The notes: generated by a model from the sequence alone, not told the origin. Shown: positions 54,848-63,000, counted from the first letter of the stretch. The stretch is 64,000 nt of DNA from an uncultured Lachnospiraceae bacterium (GCA_934432885.1 CAKRYY010000011.1:6530-70529); one strand, 5' to 3'. Numbers and translations are program-made.

Positions 54848-56114
54848 CGGCATCATCCCCCTTTACATCACCTTTAATACTAAGCAAGGAATTGATTAGT
54901 TCTGGATCAGGCAATGCTCCAAGAGCACCTTTCCTATATTTTTCCATAACATCCGTCGTATCCCTCACTCCCTGCTGTGCAGTAAAATCAGCAAGTGAAT
55001 ATACATATACACCTTCCTCATCTTTATGCACAAACCAAATCTGCTCCTTCCGGAACATTCTCTTGCAGTCCATGAGATTTATATCATGAACTGTAAATAT
55101 CATCTGTGCACTTGTATTTAATTCATTATTAAACATCGCAACAATCGCCCTTGTAAGCTTAAAATGAATACTGCTATCCAACTCATCCACCACTAATATT
55201 CTGCCCTGTTCAAGTGCTTCAATTACATAACTGGCAATAGCTGCAATCTTCTTTGTTCCTGTGGAATCAAACATCATACTTGGTACATGAACACCTTTAT
55301 ATGTGGAAACTAACCTAATCTGATCCATAATATTCTCCGGAATATCAAGCACTTTCTCATCTGGCTTTTCATCCCCTTCACCAGTTTTCAGTTGTATCTT
55401 ATCCATATCCACATATTCAAAGTTATCCATATACAGGTCTGCATTTTTTATAAACTCAACAACCTTTTGCTGTAACTGATTCTTATTTTTCATGAGTTCA
55501 ATTGTGTGTTGCATAGGTATGTTATTCATATTGATGATATCAATTTTTTCTGCAAATCCGACAAGAATCTGCTTCATCTCATTGATATGTTCGAATTTAC
55601 TTGTATCTACCACATAGCATAGCAAATTATTCTTCGATACAACTGAAATCATATTCTGAACAGATTCATCAATACACTCATATATTTCACTAACAGTATC
55701 TTTTTTCAACCAACAAACTTCCTTTTCGTTGTTGTACTGATCTTTAAATATCTCCGAAAATGACTCATATATATATTCTTCTTTTTCTGCGTCGTACTTA
55801 AAATCATAAGAAAACTTTCTTCCAGATGCCATAAATGTAACACCTAACTCGCATACATCACTATCAGTAAATATATTTGGCATCAGTCCATTCTTCTTAT
55901 TTAAAAGTACATTTCTTATTGCCCTAATGCATTTGATTAGACATGTTTTACCGGCATTGTTTGGTCCATATATTCCTACCGTTTTAAGGACATTAAAATT
56001 ATTCTCTTTGTGAACATTTGCTCCAAATTTTTTATTTCGCATATCTGCTTTCATTGAAAATGTAATATCATCCTCAAATGCGTAACAGTTTTTTGCTCTT
56101 ACCTCTATAATCAT
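54837..56114 (-). CDS. RloA-like AAA_15/AAA_21 ATPase
   Basis: A 425-residue ABC/SMC-clan ATPase. Walker A IYGPNNAGKTCLI (50-57) near the N-terminus, signature region DSTGTKKIAAIASYVIEAL, Walker B RILVVDELDSSIH and the H-switch MIFTVHDINLMD are all present. It has no membrane segments. GGAGG precedes the ATG. It is the first gene of a three-gene operon with the RloB-like and RloC-like genes. ATPases of this type act as phage sensors that restrain or release a TOPRIM effector. Strongly AT-rich. Confidence 0.82.
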   Translation of the reverse strand: MIIEVRAKNCYAFEDDITFSMKADMRNKKFGANVHKENNFNVLKTVGIYGPNNAGKTCLIKCIRAIRNVLLNKKNGLMPNIFTDSDVCELGVTFMASGRKFSYDFKYDAEKEEYIYESFSEIFKDQYNNEKEVCWLKKDTVSEIYECIDESVQNMISVVSKNNLLCYVVDTSKFEHINEMKQILVGFAEKIDIINMNNIPMQHTIELMKNKNQLQQKVVEFIKNADLYMDNFEYVDMDKIQLKTGEGDEKPDEKVLDIPENIMDQIRLVSTYKGVHVPSMMFDSTGTKKIAAIASYVIEALEQGRILVVDELDSSIHFKLTRAIVAMFNNELNTSAQMIFTVHDINLMDCKRMFRKEQIWFVHKDEEGVYVYSLADFTAQQGVRDTTDVMEKYRKGALGALPDPELINSLLSIKGDVKGDDADAK

Positions 56115-56235
56115 GGCTCATTCCTCCAAGTCACTTTTCCTATTTACTTATCATTATTATATCACATATCATTTTTTATGCAACTTTTTTTCATAAAAAA
56201 TATTTTTTTGTAAATTTAACGATATATCATATAGC

Positions 56236-56257
56236 CAAAAAGCAGCCTTTCGGCTGC
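56236..56257 (-). terminator. Intrinsic terminator of the ABC-3C/restriction operon
   Basis: Minus strand: GCAGCC-GAAA-GGCTGC followed by TTTTT, seven bases after the stop of the broken middle-component gene. It also insulates the downstream Rlo-like operon. Confidence 0.85.
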
Positions 56258-56263
56258 CCGAAA

Positions 56264-56332
56264 TCACACATACACCACCTCCCTCACCACAATCTTCTCC
56301 GCGCAAGCAATAATATTATTCATCTTTGGATC
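56264..56332 (-). pseudogene. 3' fragment of the gene interrupted by the IS3 element
   Basis: An open 22-codon tail reading DPKMNNIIACAEKIVV then REVVYV and a stop, ending just before a strong terminator and abutting the IS left end. Its frame and direction fit as the C-terminus of the small gene whose 5' part lies right of the IS (57603-57794). Confidence 0.6.
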
Positions 56333-56403
56333 TATACTAAATAAGTGGACACGATTTGTGATAATCATCTACAATAAAGCAAACACAAAAAGGAGGTGCC
56401 CAC

Positions 56404-56688
56404 ATGGGTTCAAAATCAACTCGTTATGACGAGGAATTTAAAAAGTCTCTCGTCGATCTTTACCACAATGGAAAGACTCAGATTTCGATTTGTCAGGAAT
56501 ACGGAGTATCTCAAACTGCTTTGACGCGATGGATTAAGCAATACTCCTCTGTCGAAACCGAAGATGGTGATATCCTTACCGCCAAGCAGATAAAAGAATT
56601 GCAAAAACGCATGGCCCAGCTCGAGGAAGAAAATCTCATCTTAAAAAAAGCGATTGCCATCTTCACGCCTCACTCAGGGAACGACTAG
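56404..56688 (+). CDS. IS3-family transposase OrfA
   Basis: 94 residues with an N-terminal HTH (RYDEEFKKSLVDLYHNG, YGVSQTALTRWIKQY) and a leucine-zipper-like helix (QLEEENLILKKAI). AAAAAGGAGG precedes the ATG. Near its 3' end the heptamer A-AAA-AAG (56644-56650) allows a -1 shift into OrfB. OrfA binds the ends and regulates transposition. Confidence 0.92.
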   Translation: MGSKSTRYDEEFKKSLVDLYHNGKTQISICQEYGVSQTALTRWIKQYSSVETEDGDILTAKQIKELQKRMAQLEEENLILKKAIAIFTPHSGND

Positions 56689-57548
56689 ATGCCGTTCATA
56701 AACTAAGATTTCAGCATGATATCAAAACTCTCTGCAGGGTTCTTGGTGTTAATCGTAGTTCTTATTACAAACACTATAGCCAAAACCTTGCGCCTAGAGT
56801 CATCGAAAATCAGAATATTAAGAAGATTATTCTGCAAATTTATTCTGATTATGATAAATGCCTTGGTGCCTATAAAATCACCTACATCTTAGGACGCGAT
56901 TATGGTATTAACATCAGCGTAGGACGAGTGTACCGCCTGATGAGTAACATGAATCTTCCAAAAATGGCCACAGGCAAACCGCATCGCAGAGGAAAACACT
57001 CTGATAACGGCGAATGCCCAAATCATTTAAATCAGGCGTTTAATCAAAAGGCGCCAAACATTGTCTGGGCAAGTGATTTTACATACATCAAAGTCGGTTG
57101 CAAATGGTACTACCTTTGTGTCGTGATTGACCTCTTCTCCAGAAAAGTAATCGGGTGGACTTTGTCTGGAAAACCTAATGTTGACCTGGTTCTTTCTGCA
57201 TTCAAAAAGGCTTACAGCAGCCGTCATATTCAATATGGTCTAATGTTTCATTCAGACCGAGGTTCCCAGTACACAGCCTTTGCATTCCGGCAGTTACTGG
57301 ATTCATTAAATGTTGTACAATCATTCTCAACGAAGGGATATCCTTTTGATAATGCCTGTTGCGAGTCTTTTTTCAAATATCTTAAGAAGGAATGCACCAA
57401 TCGTCATACCTATCACACCGTAAACCAACTTCGGCGTGATCTTTTTGAATACATTGAAAGTTTCTACAACAATCGTCGTCCACATGGTTCATTGGGATAT
57501 TTAACTCCTAACGAAGCAGAGGCAACATACTGGGATCAGCAGGCATAA
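56640..57548 (+). CDS. IS3-family transposase OrfB (DDE), read by -1 frameshift
   Basis: The frame is open from before the slippery heptamer near 56650 to the stop at 57548, about 300 residues; it has no good independent start near its 5' end. It carries the HTH_21 part (LCRVLGVNRSSYYKHY, DKCLGAYKITYIL). The catalytic DDE core follows: VWASDFTYI, MFHSDRGSQYT and NACCESFFKYLKKE (35 residues from the second Asp to the Glu), all intact. The element may still be active. The transposase would be an OrfAB fusion. Confidence 0.88.
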   Translation, partial: LKKSDCHLHASLRERLDAVHKLRFQHDIKTLCRVLGVNRSSYYKHYSQNLAPRVIENQNIKKIILQIYSDYDKCLGAYKITYILGRDYGINISVGRVYRLMSNMNLPKMATGKPHRRGKHSDNGECPNHLNQAFNQKAPNIVWASDFTYIKVGCKWYYLCVVIDLFSRKVIGWTLSGKPNVDLVLSAFKKAYSSRHIQYGLMFHSDRGSQYTAFAFRQLLDSLNVVQSFSTKGYPFDNACCESFFKYLKKECTNRHTYHTVNQLRRDLFEYIESFYNNRRPHGSLGYLTPNEAEATYWDQQA

Positions 57549-57602
57549 CTGTTGGTCTCAGCTAAAAAATCATTACTAATCGTGTCTTTTTTATTGACTA
57601 CA

Positions 57603-57794
57603 CTGCAAACCGCTTCTTCTTTTTTACTAAGTAATTCATTGATTATTCCGTCATATGTAGCTCTAATATTATCAATATTTTTTCATTCTTTATTACTTTA
57701 ATTTTACTTGAAATAACTGTTGTTGTCCCTTTAACAGCTAATTCCATCAATGAAGTCCTAAGCCAATTAACTCGGTTGTATACACTTAATTCAT
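57603..57794 (-). pseudogene. 5' part of a broken small gene, probable ABC-3C middle component
   Basis: Starts at ATG 57794 after GGTGAAG, 23 bp after the ATPase stop, but a stop arises at codon 3. A one-base slip restores LSVYNRVNWLRTSLMELAVK and following residues to NEKILI. A second shift gives DNIRATYDGIINELLSK then KEEAVC, where the IS begins. Together with the fragment at 56264-56332 the intact gene would encode about 90 residues. Size, position after an ABC-3C ATPase and shared terminator suggest the middle component. No homology search was possible. Confidence 0.55.
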
Positions 57795-57816
57795 TCTAAC
57801 TTCACCTCACCTAAAA

Positions 57817-59271
57817 TTAGACAAATTCTTCAACTTGTTGATCTATTAATCTATCTTTAATATCAATTCTTTTTATTTTCTTAAAATCATATTCATAAAT
57901 TGAAGCCACAATAATTTGATTTTCAGAAAAGTCACGAGAAAGTATCTTCATCATAGCATTAACATTATTTCTATCAACCTCTTTTCCACTTGGTGAATCA
58001 ATAATCAATGGCAACTTATATCCCAAATACTTTTCTATAGACAATATTGCAGCCAGTCTATATATAAACACCAATTTATGCAATACTGCTCCCGATAATT
58101 CTTTTAAATTTCTTGTAAATAAATAACTAGTTACATTTTTCACTTCAACATTAAGCTCTTGTGAATATCTCATGATTATTTTACACATTTCATCTACTAC
58201 TATATTATCTTTCTTAGTAGTTTCAGTAATTGCACTCCTAATATCATGTAACTCATTTTGCAACCTATCTATTGTCCTCTTTATACTAACAGCATCAACA
58301 TCAATTTTTATAATGTTTCTATCAAATTCTACCAGTTGTGATTTCTCTTCAAGAAAAGAACTTTGTCCATCATTCTGTGGCAATTTTAATGTTATTTCTT
58401 CTATCTTTCTTTTTATACTATTAATTTCACCTGCAACAATCCTACGTTTAGCCACCAACATATCTAAATATTCATTCATATCAATAATTGTATCTTTATT
58501 TACAGGAATTTCTTCACCCAACGATGACCTGACGCGTATTTTCATATTTTCAATGTATTTCCGAAATGATTCATTTTTCTTTATGACTCCCTCAATTCTT
58601 TTTAACTCTTTATTCTGTACCGACAATTCATAATTTAGCAACTCCATCTCCTTTAACAATTCTTCATCGTAACTTTCAGATATTAATTCGTCCTTATATT
58701 CATTTATTTCTTCCTTGTACTGTGCAATATTTAACATCTGTCGATATTTTTTTAATTCTAAATCTAATTTTTTTTCTTTTAGCAAAAGTTCATTACATTC
58801 TCTTTCTGATAAAGCACGTACAAGCTGTTCAATATTATATCGGATATTTCCTATTACCTTACCTCTATTTAATAGTGTCCATCCTTTTTCTTGATCTATA
58901 TAACACGCTCCAATAATATTATCCAATAATTCTTGATTATCGGTTCCCCAAAGCAATTGATGAAATTCATTTTGTTCCGCGGGCAATGTAAATGTTTTTT
59001 CTAAACCAGAATAATTAATCTTTAAATAATTGCCTTCTCTTCTAATACACACATTGCCTAAATTATTTTCAAGTTCTGTTATTATTATACACTTTTCAAA
59101 TTTAATTTTTTTAGTATTCGGTACCGGATATCCTAATGAATACAATAGTACTCGCATAAGTGTAGTTTTTCCACATGTATTCTTCGTACTATATACCAAA
59201 TTTACTCCTGAAGACCATTCAATATTCCGTTCAAACAACCCTTCTCTTAAATAGGTTCTTATTATTTTCAC
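57817..59271 (-). CDS. ABC-three-component-type ATPase with coiled coil
   Basis: A 484-residue SMC/RecN-like ATPase beginning with GTG behind GAAGGTGA. Walker A is the divergent STKNTCGKTTLMR (28-40) lacking the first Gly, typical of the ABC-3C type. A central coiled coil (about 160-370) separates it from the signature KELSGAVLHKL and Walker B LPLIIDSPSGKE (420-431). The GTG overlaps the stop of the upstream effector gene by four bases (GTGA), so translation is coupled. In ABC-3C systems the ATPase gates an effector on sensing invasion; assignment is by architecture and context. Confidence 0.75.
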   Translation of the reverse strand: MKIIRTYLREGLFERNIEWSSGVNLVYSTKNTCGKTTLMRVLLYSLGYPVPNTKKIKFEKCIIITELENNLGNVCIRREGNYLKINYSGLEKTFTLPAEQNEFHQLLWGTDNQELLDNIIGACYIDQEKGWTLLNRGKVIGNIRYNIEQLVRALSERECNELLLKEKKLDLELKKYRQMLNIAQYKEEINEYKDELISESYDEELLKEMELLNYELSVQNKELKRIEGVIKKNESFRKYIENMKIRVRSSLGEEIPVNKDTIIDMNEYLDMLVAKRRIVAGEINSIKRKIEEITLKLPQNDGQSSFLEEKSQLVEFDRNIIKIDVDAVSIKRTIDRLQNELHDIRSAITETTKKDNIVVDEMCKIIMRYSQELNVEVKNVTSYLFTRNLKELSGAVLHKLVFIYRLAAILSIEKYLGYKLPLIIDSPSGKEVDRNNVNAMMKILSRDFSENQIIVASIYEYDFKKIKRIDIKDRLIDQQVEEFV

Positions 59272-60272
59272 AAATTCACCTTCTTTTTTATTGAATTTAT
59301 AATCCTTTTTTGTTTCAAAATATTATATAAAATTATTTTAATTATCTGCTCTTTAATATCATCATCCATAGTATTCATATCTATTTCATCTAGATAATTT
59401 TCCCATGCTCCATTGATAAAATTACTCAATTTATCTTTTGCCTTACCTTCATGAAAATACTCATTGTAATCAGCAATAATTTTGGTTGCAAATTCAAATC
59501 GTTCTGTGCATGTATTAATTAAATTTTTATATGAACAAACTATTTCTTGATAATCGCAACTATCTATATCATCTAAATATTCCGATTCATTTTTTTCAAC
59601 ATCTGTTGTAAGTACAATTATGGTCCATACCAATTGTTTTTTAGATACAGTCAATTCAATATTATTCTGTGTTGCATTTTGAAATAAGTCCTTTTGCCAT
59701 ATATCCAAAACCTGCTTACCTAAACCCAAATAATTAGGTGCAACTTCATATACAAAATCATCTACAACCCTTTTTACTTCTTTATATCTTTCAATCAAAT
59801 CATTTGTCTCAAAGGGTATAACCCTAACTATCAACTGATTTAAATCTATACTTTCTGACAATTGCTCTATCATACTTTGAATTGTAGACCTACACGAATC
59901 TGGTAATGTATCATATGTTTTTTTTGCAGAACCGTAAAATGCGCTTTTGCTGGAATCATCATTAAATGGATTCGGTGAATTAGTAACATATATTAATTGT
60001 TTTGAATCACCCATTTTATATGCATCAGCTAATGACTCAAGGGCATCGTGCAATTTCTGCTTAACATTTGAAAAATCACTGCTAGCCCTAACAACCGACT
60101 TTGCTTGTGAATATATTTTTTCTCCATTATCAAGCGTCAGTTCGATATCTTCTGTAGCACCTTCCACCCGTACTTTATTAACTTCTGTTATATTTTCTAA
60201 CATTAATACAATTGCAGCATTTATCTGAAAATCCCAACCAAATGCCGAAAAAGAAGCATTTCTTTTTTTCAC
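59268..60272 (-). CDS. DUF4297-like PD-(D/E)XK nuclease/effector of the ABC-3C locus
   Basis: A 334-residue protein starting with GTG at 60272. Residues 10-60 show the Cap4/DUF4297-type pattern: FGWDFQINAAIVLML, then VEGATEDIEL with Asp42, and YSQAKS (Gln56, Lys58), matching E...D...QxK of a restriction-like nuclease. Residues 150-334 are helical and unassigned, perhaps the C-terminal docking domain of ABC-3C effectors. It starts 25 bp after the restriction endonuclease stop, in one operon with it. Likely cuts DNA when released; this is inference. Confidence 0.7.
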   Translation of the reverse strand: MKKRNASFSAFGWDFQINAAIVLMLENITEVNKVRVEGATEDIELTLDNGEKIYSQAKSVVRASSDFSNVKQKLHDALESLADAYKMGDSKQLIYVTNSPNPFNDDSSKSAFYGSAKKTYDTLPDSCRSTIQSMIEQLSESIDLNQLIVRVIPFETNDLIERYKEVKRVVDDFVYEVAPNYLGLGKQVLDIWQKDLFQNATQNNIELTVSKKQLVWTIIVLTTDVEKNESEYLDDIDSCDYQEIVCSYKNLINTCTERFEFATKIIADYNEYFHEGKAKDKLSNFINGAWENYLDEIDMNTMDDDIKEQIIKIILYNILKQKRIINSIKKKVNL

Positions 60273-60297
60273 TACACTTCACCTTCTTTTATAATTA

Positions 60298-61509
60298 CTA
60301 TGTCAACTCATATGTCTTAGGCTCCGGAAACAACAAATCTAAATCTTTCGGAAATATTTTAAACGGAAAACCGTGATCTCTCACTGTTCCATTTTCCTTC
60401 CTATGCATTATATAATCTACAGTTATTATTCCTTCGTCTATTAACTGCGGAAACAAACTTGCATTTGGATTTTTGGTGTGAACAATCTTGTCATATCTAA
60501 AATATTCCTGTCCGTTTTCTATCTTGCTAGTAGCTTTTACCCAAAATGTTTCCTTATGCTTTTCCAATAATCTCTGCTTCAATAATAGGAAACTCCATTG
60601 TGCCACATAACGTCTTACTACATCATCTTTGGTATAATAATTTATCAATAAATTATTATCTACATCCACTTCTAAATATAACCCCTGAGGATTCGGTACA
60701 TTTGCACGCAAAGTACAATTCAGATCAAATCTTTGAGAACCATCTTTTTGCTCTGCCCAATAACCATATGTATCAAGTAGTTTTACTCGATCCATCCCTC
60801 TACTATTAGCCCAATCCGGTACTTGCGTAAACAAGTTCACTCTGTTGTTTGTCTTTGGCTTGTTATATGTTACTGTCCTACTTGCCTTTAATTCTATTCC
60901 CTTGTAATCTGGTAATTTCGAAGGATTTCGTGATATCCCCAAAGCATTTTCAAGAGTATCTCCCACACCTGGGTCTCCCACTGTAATACTTGGCAAAAAT
61001 CCACGATTATGTATTTTCTGAATCTTCGCTAACAACTCTTTTGCAATAGCATTATCATCATCAACAAACTGCTGAATAACTTCACTAATAAAACCAGAAT
61101 TCATTGATTTCACAATTTCTTCATTGGACAAATTCAGCACATATAGATTTCCTTTATTAGCCAATACCGCCAACAGATTACATGGCACACAATACTGCTT
61201 TAGGTTATAAAACCATATTCTAGGATCCCCCTGCTTCGTTATAGGTCTATATAAAGAAGCTTCTGTTTCTATCATCCTGTCTGGTGTTAAAAAATAGGTT
61301 TTTACCAACTCTTTAAATTCAGGTCCCTGCTTTTGTTCAACATAGTTATGAATACCCGTTTCTCTTAACATTTCTCTTAATGGTATCGTCGCATCCATAA
61401 TAGATTTTTGGTATCCTGTTGGTGTTGGTACCAAAAAGGCCACTTGTAATCCTACGTTAGCAAAAAATGGTAAAAAACCTCTAATAGGCGTATCTGACAT
61501 TTTCAACAT
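60298..61509 (-). CDS. Type II restriction endonuclease, MvaI/BcnI family
   Basis: About 403 residues from ATG 61509 (MLKMSDTPIRGFLPFF); the longer frame up to 61584 would include a strong RNA hairpin. The MvaI/MutH-like active site is GVGDTLENALGI (Glu187), then DYKGIELKAS (Asp201, Glu206, Lys208). MvaI/BcnI enzymes are monomeric and cut CCWGG or CCSGG type sites; the exact site here is unknown. It follows the cognate m5C methyltransferase gene. The C-terminal half probably carries the recognition part. Confidence 0.85.
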   Translation of the reverse strand: MLKMSDTPIRGFLPFFANVGLQVAFLVPTPTGYQKSIMDATIPLREMLRETGIHNYVEQKQGPEFKELVKTYFLTPDRMIETEASLYRPITKQGDPRIWFYNLKQYCVPCNLLAVLANKGNLYVLNLSNEEIVKSMNSGFISEVIQQFVDDDNAIAKELLAKIQKIHNRGFLPSITVGDPGVGDTLENALGISRNPSKLPDYKGIELKASRTVTYNKPKTNNRVNLFTQVPDWANSRGMDRVKLLDTYGYWAEQKDGSQRFDLNCTLRANVPNPQGLYLEVDVDNNLLINYYTKDDVVRRYVAQWSFLLLKQRLLEKHKETFWVKATSKIENGQEYFRYDKIVHTKNPNASLFPQLIDEGIITVDYIMHRKENGTVRDHGFPFKIFPKDLDLLFPEPKTYELT

Positions 61510-61541
61510 ATTGTTCACTCTTCTTTCTTTCAAAACAGCAC

Positions 61542-61570
61542 AAGGCAACCCGAATAATCCGGATTGCCTT
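61542..61570 (-). promoter_or_regulatory. Hairpin between methyltransferase and endonuclease genes
   Basis: AAGGCAA-T-CCG pairs with CGG-G-TTGCCTT around GATTATT, 11 pairs including one G-U. It starts 14 bases after the methyltransferase stop and ends 33 bases before the endonuclease ATG. No T tract follows directly. It may lower endonuclease expression by partial termination or RNA processing. Confidence 0.55.
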
Positions 61571-61583
61571 ATAAATGTATACA

Positions 61584-62903
61584 TTATAGAACTCTCATTA
61601 TTTCAGTAGCTACCGCCTTAGCTAATAGTGGTGGTACTGCATTACCAACTTGTGAATACTGAGGAACTTCTACACGTCTTCGCAATCCGCCGGTTGTTCT
61701 TTTTCCCAAAAACTCAAAACTATCATCAAACGATTGCATACGCGCCAACTCTCTAACTGTAAATGTTCTAGGTTCAAATGGCGAAATATAGTCATCCGCA
61801 ATGGTCATAACTGTAGCTGATGGTCTAGTTCTATCTAACCTAGTACGGATATTTTTCTTGGTCAGTAAAATATCTGTATTTTCTTTACTAACATTTCCTT
61901 CTCTAAATAATTCAACTACTGCTTCAGCATCAATCCCCATCTTTTCTACACAATTTGCTATCAATGCAGGAGAATTTGCAATATCTATTCCTTCAGACAT
62001 AACACGATTTTTTAATGCAGCTCCATCTTCTCCTTCTCTAAATAGTGCAAATCGTTCGGAAATGATTTGTTGATGTGTAGATACTTCATTATTGTGTATA
62101 ATTCCATTACTATTAATTGTATTTCCATTAATGTCTGGTGTACGTCCTTCTCTTGACCTTATTTGAAATTCGTTATCACCTATATGTACCTGATTACGCA
62201 CATTGGCATCCCGAATTAAATCGCTTATGGCATCTGTAATAGTTAAAGCCGTTTCATCAGTATGCGTTGCTTCTGGATATGTAGGTGTCACCATATCATT
62301 CCTATATGCCATAACAATTATTCGATTTCTCCTCTGCGGTACACCATAATGAGCTGCATTTAAAATTCTCGGTTCTAATGTATGATATCCTATCAAATTA
62401 AGTTCATTACGGAGTATATCTGGCACTAATTCTCCATCCTCATATTGATGTCCTGTCGCCCCGACAAAACCGTAAAATCTTGTGTCTGTGAATCCAGTTA
62501 CATTCTCTAAAACAACATACTTTGGACGCACCTCACTAATTACTCTAACATATTCTCTAAACAACATATTTCTTGGATCATTAGGATCTCTTCTCCCAGC
62601 CCTACTAAATCCTTGGCATGGCGGACCTCCAAATATTGCATCTATTTCCGGAATATCCTGTCCTCTAAATATCTCCAAATTCTGAATAGATTCTCTAATC
62701 ATATCTCCATTCAGTTCCCTTATATCTCCTCTATGGAAATAAGTATTTACACCTTGATGTAATCCCAATTGTTCATGTCTATTCATGTATGTTCGCTGAA
62801 CATCAGAATTAATGTCACTAGAGAAAAGAATATGAAATCCCGCTTGAATAAGCCCTTCGCTCATTCCACCGGCACCACAAAACAAATCTATTGCATAAGC
62901 CAT
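61584..62903 (-). CDS. DNA (cytosine-5-)-methyltransferase
   Basis: A 439-residue m5C methyltransferase starting MAYAIDLFCGAGGMSEG at 62903 with GGAGG eight bases upstream. All key motifs are present: I (FCGAGG), IV with the catalytic Cys (FGGPPCQGFS, Cys96), VI (VLENVTGF), VIII (QRRNRIIV), IX (RELARMQSF) and X (QVGNAVPP). It protects the sites cut by the downstream MvaI/BcnI-like enzyme. First gene of the operon driven by the LexA-box-like promoter. Confidence 0.95.
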   Translation of the reverse strand: MAYAIDLFCGAGGMSEGLIQAGFHILFSSDINSDVQRTYMNRHEQLGLHQGVNTYFHRGDIRELNGDMIRESIQNLEIFRGQDIPEIDAIFGGPPCQGFSRAGRRDPNDPRNMLFREYVRVISEVRPKYVVLENVTGFTDTRFYGFVGATGHQYEDGELVPDILRNELNLIGYHTLEPRILNAAHYGVPQRRNRIIVMAYRNDMVTPTYPEATHTDETALTITDAISDLIRDANVRNQVHIGDNEFQIRSREGRTPDINGNTINSNGIIHNNEVSTHQQIISERFALFREGEDGAALKNRVMSEGIDIANSPALIANCVEKMGIDAEAVVELFREGNVSKENTDILLTKKNIRTRLDRTRPSATVMTIADDYISPFEPRTFTVRELARMQSFDDSFEFLGKRTTGGLRRRVEVPQYSQVGNAVPPLLAKAVATEIMRVL

Positions 62904-62971
62904 TATCATTTCCTCCTTCTTCTTAATTCTATCATCTACATCACAAAATGTCCAGGACTTTATGTTCTTTT

Positions 62972-63000
62972 ATTTTAGAACATATGTTCTGTTTTGTCAA
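62972..63000 (-). promoter_or_regulatory. Promoter of the restriction/ABC-3C operon
   Basis: Minus strand TTGACA (62995-63000), exactly 17 bp, TAAAAT (62972-62977), about 70 bp before the methyltransferase ATG. The spacer is almost wholly taken up by the palindrome listed separately. Confidence 0.82.
62977..62990. promoter_or_regulatory. LexA-box-like palindrome in the promoter spacer
   Basis: AGAACATATGTTCT is a perfect 14-bp palindrome with core GAAC-N4-GTTC, the Gram-positive LexA/DinR box pattern. A further half site ATGTTCT lies at 62962-62968, making an ATGTTCT-N8-AGAACAT repeat. Position between -35 and -10 predicts strong repression. An alternative is autoregulation by the methyltransferase or an unseen controller protein. 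Confidence 0.65.

Larger units (their letters stand above)
56333..57602 (+). mobile_element. IS3-family insertion sequence, about 1.27 kb
   Basis: It contains orfA and orfB in the -1 frameshift arrangement. The ends share an imperfect inverted repeat: left AATAAGTGGACACGATTTGT, right (reverse strand) AATAAAAAAGACACGATTAG. The outer bases (TATACT left, TGTAGT right) make the boundary approximate. No clear target duplication is visible. It sits inside a small defence gene, between that gene's 5' and 3' fragments. Confidence 0.75.

Noticed and set aside
54215..56114. Canonical PARIS (AriA/AriB) system
   Set aside because: The small protein is about 210 residues and carries the RloB-like NPC motif and not the longer DUF4435 pattern, so RloA/RloB-like is safer.
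56320..57615. Target-site duplication of the IS3 element
   Set aside because: Flanks GATC on the left and CTGC on the right do not match, so boundaries stay approximate.
61510..61584. Restriction endonuclease start at 61584
   Set aside because: That start has no ribosome site and its first codons would be inside the hairpin at 61542-61570.
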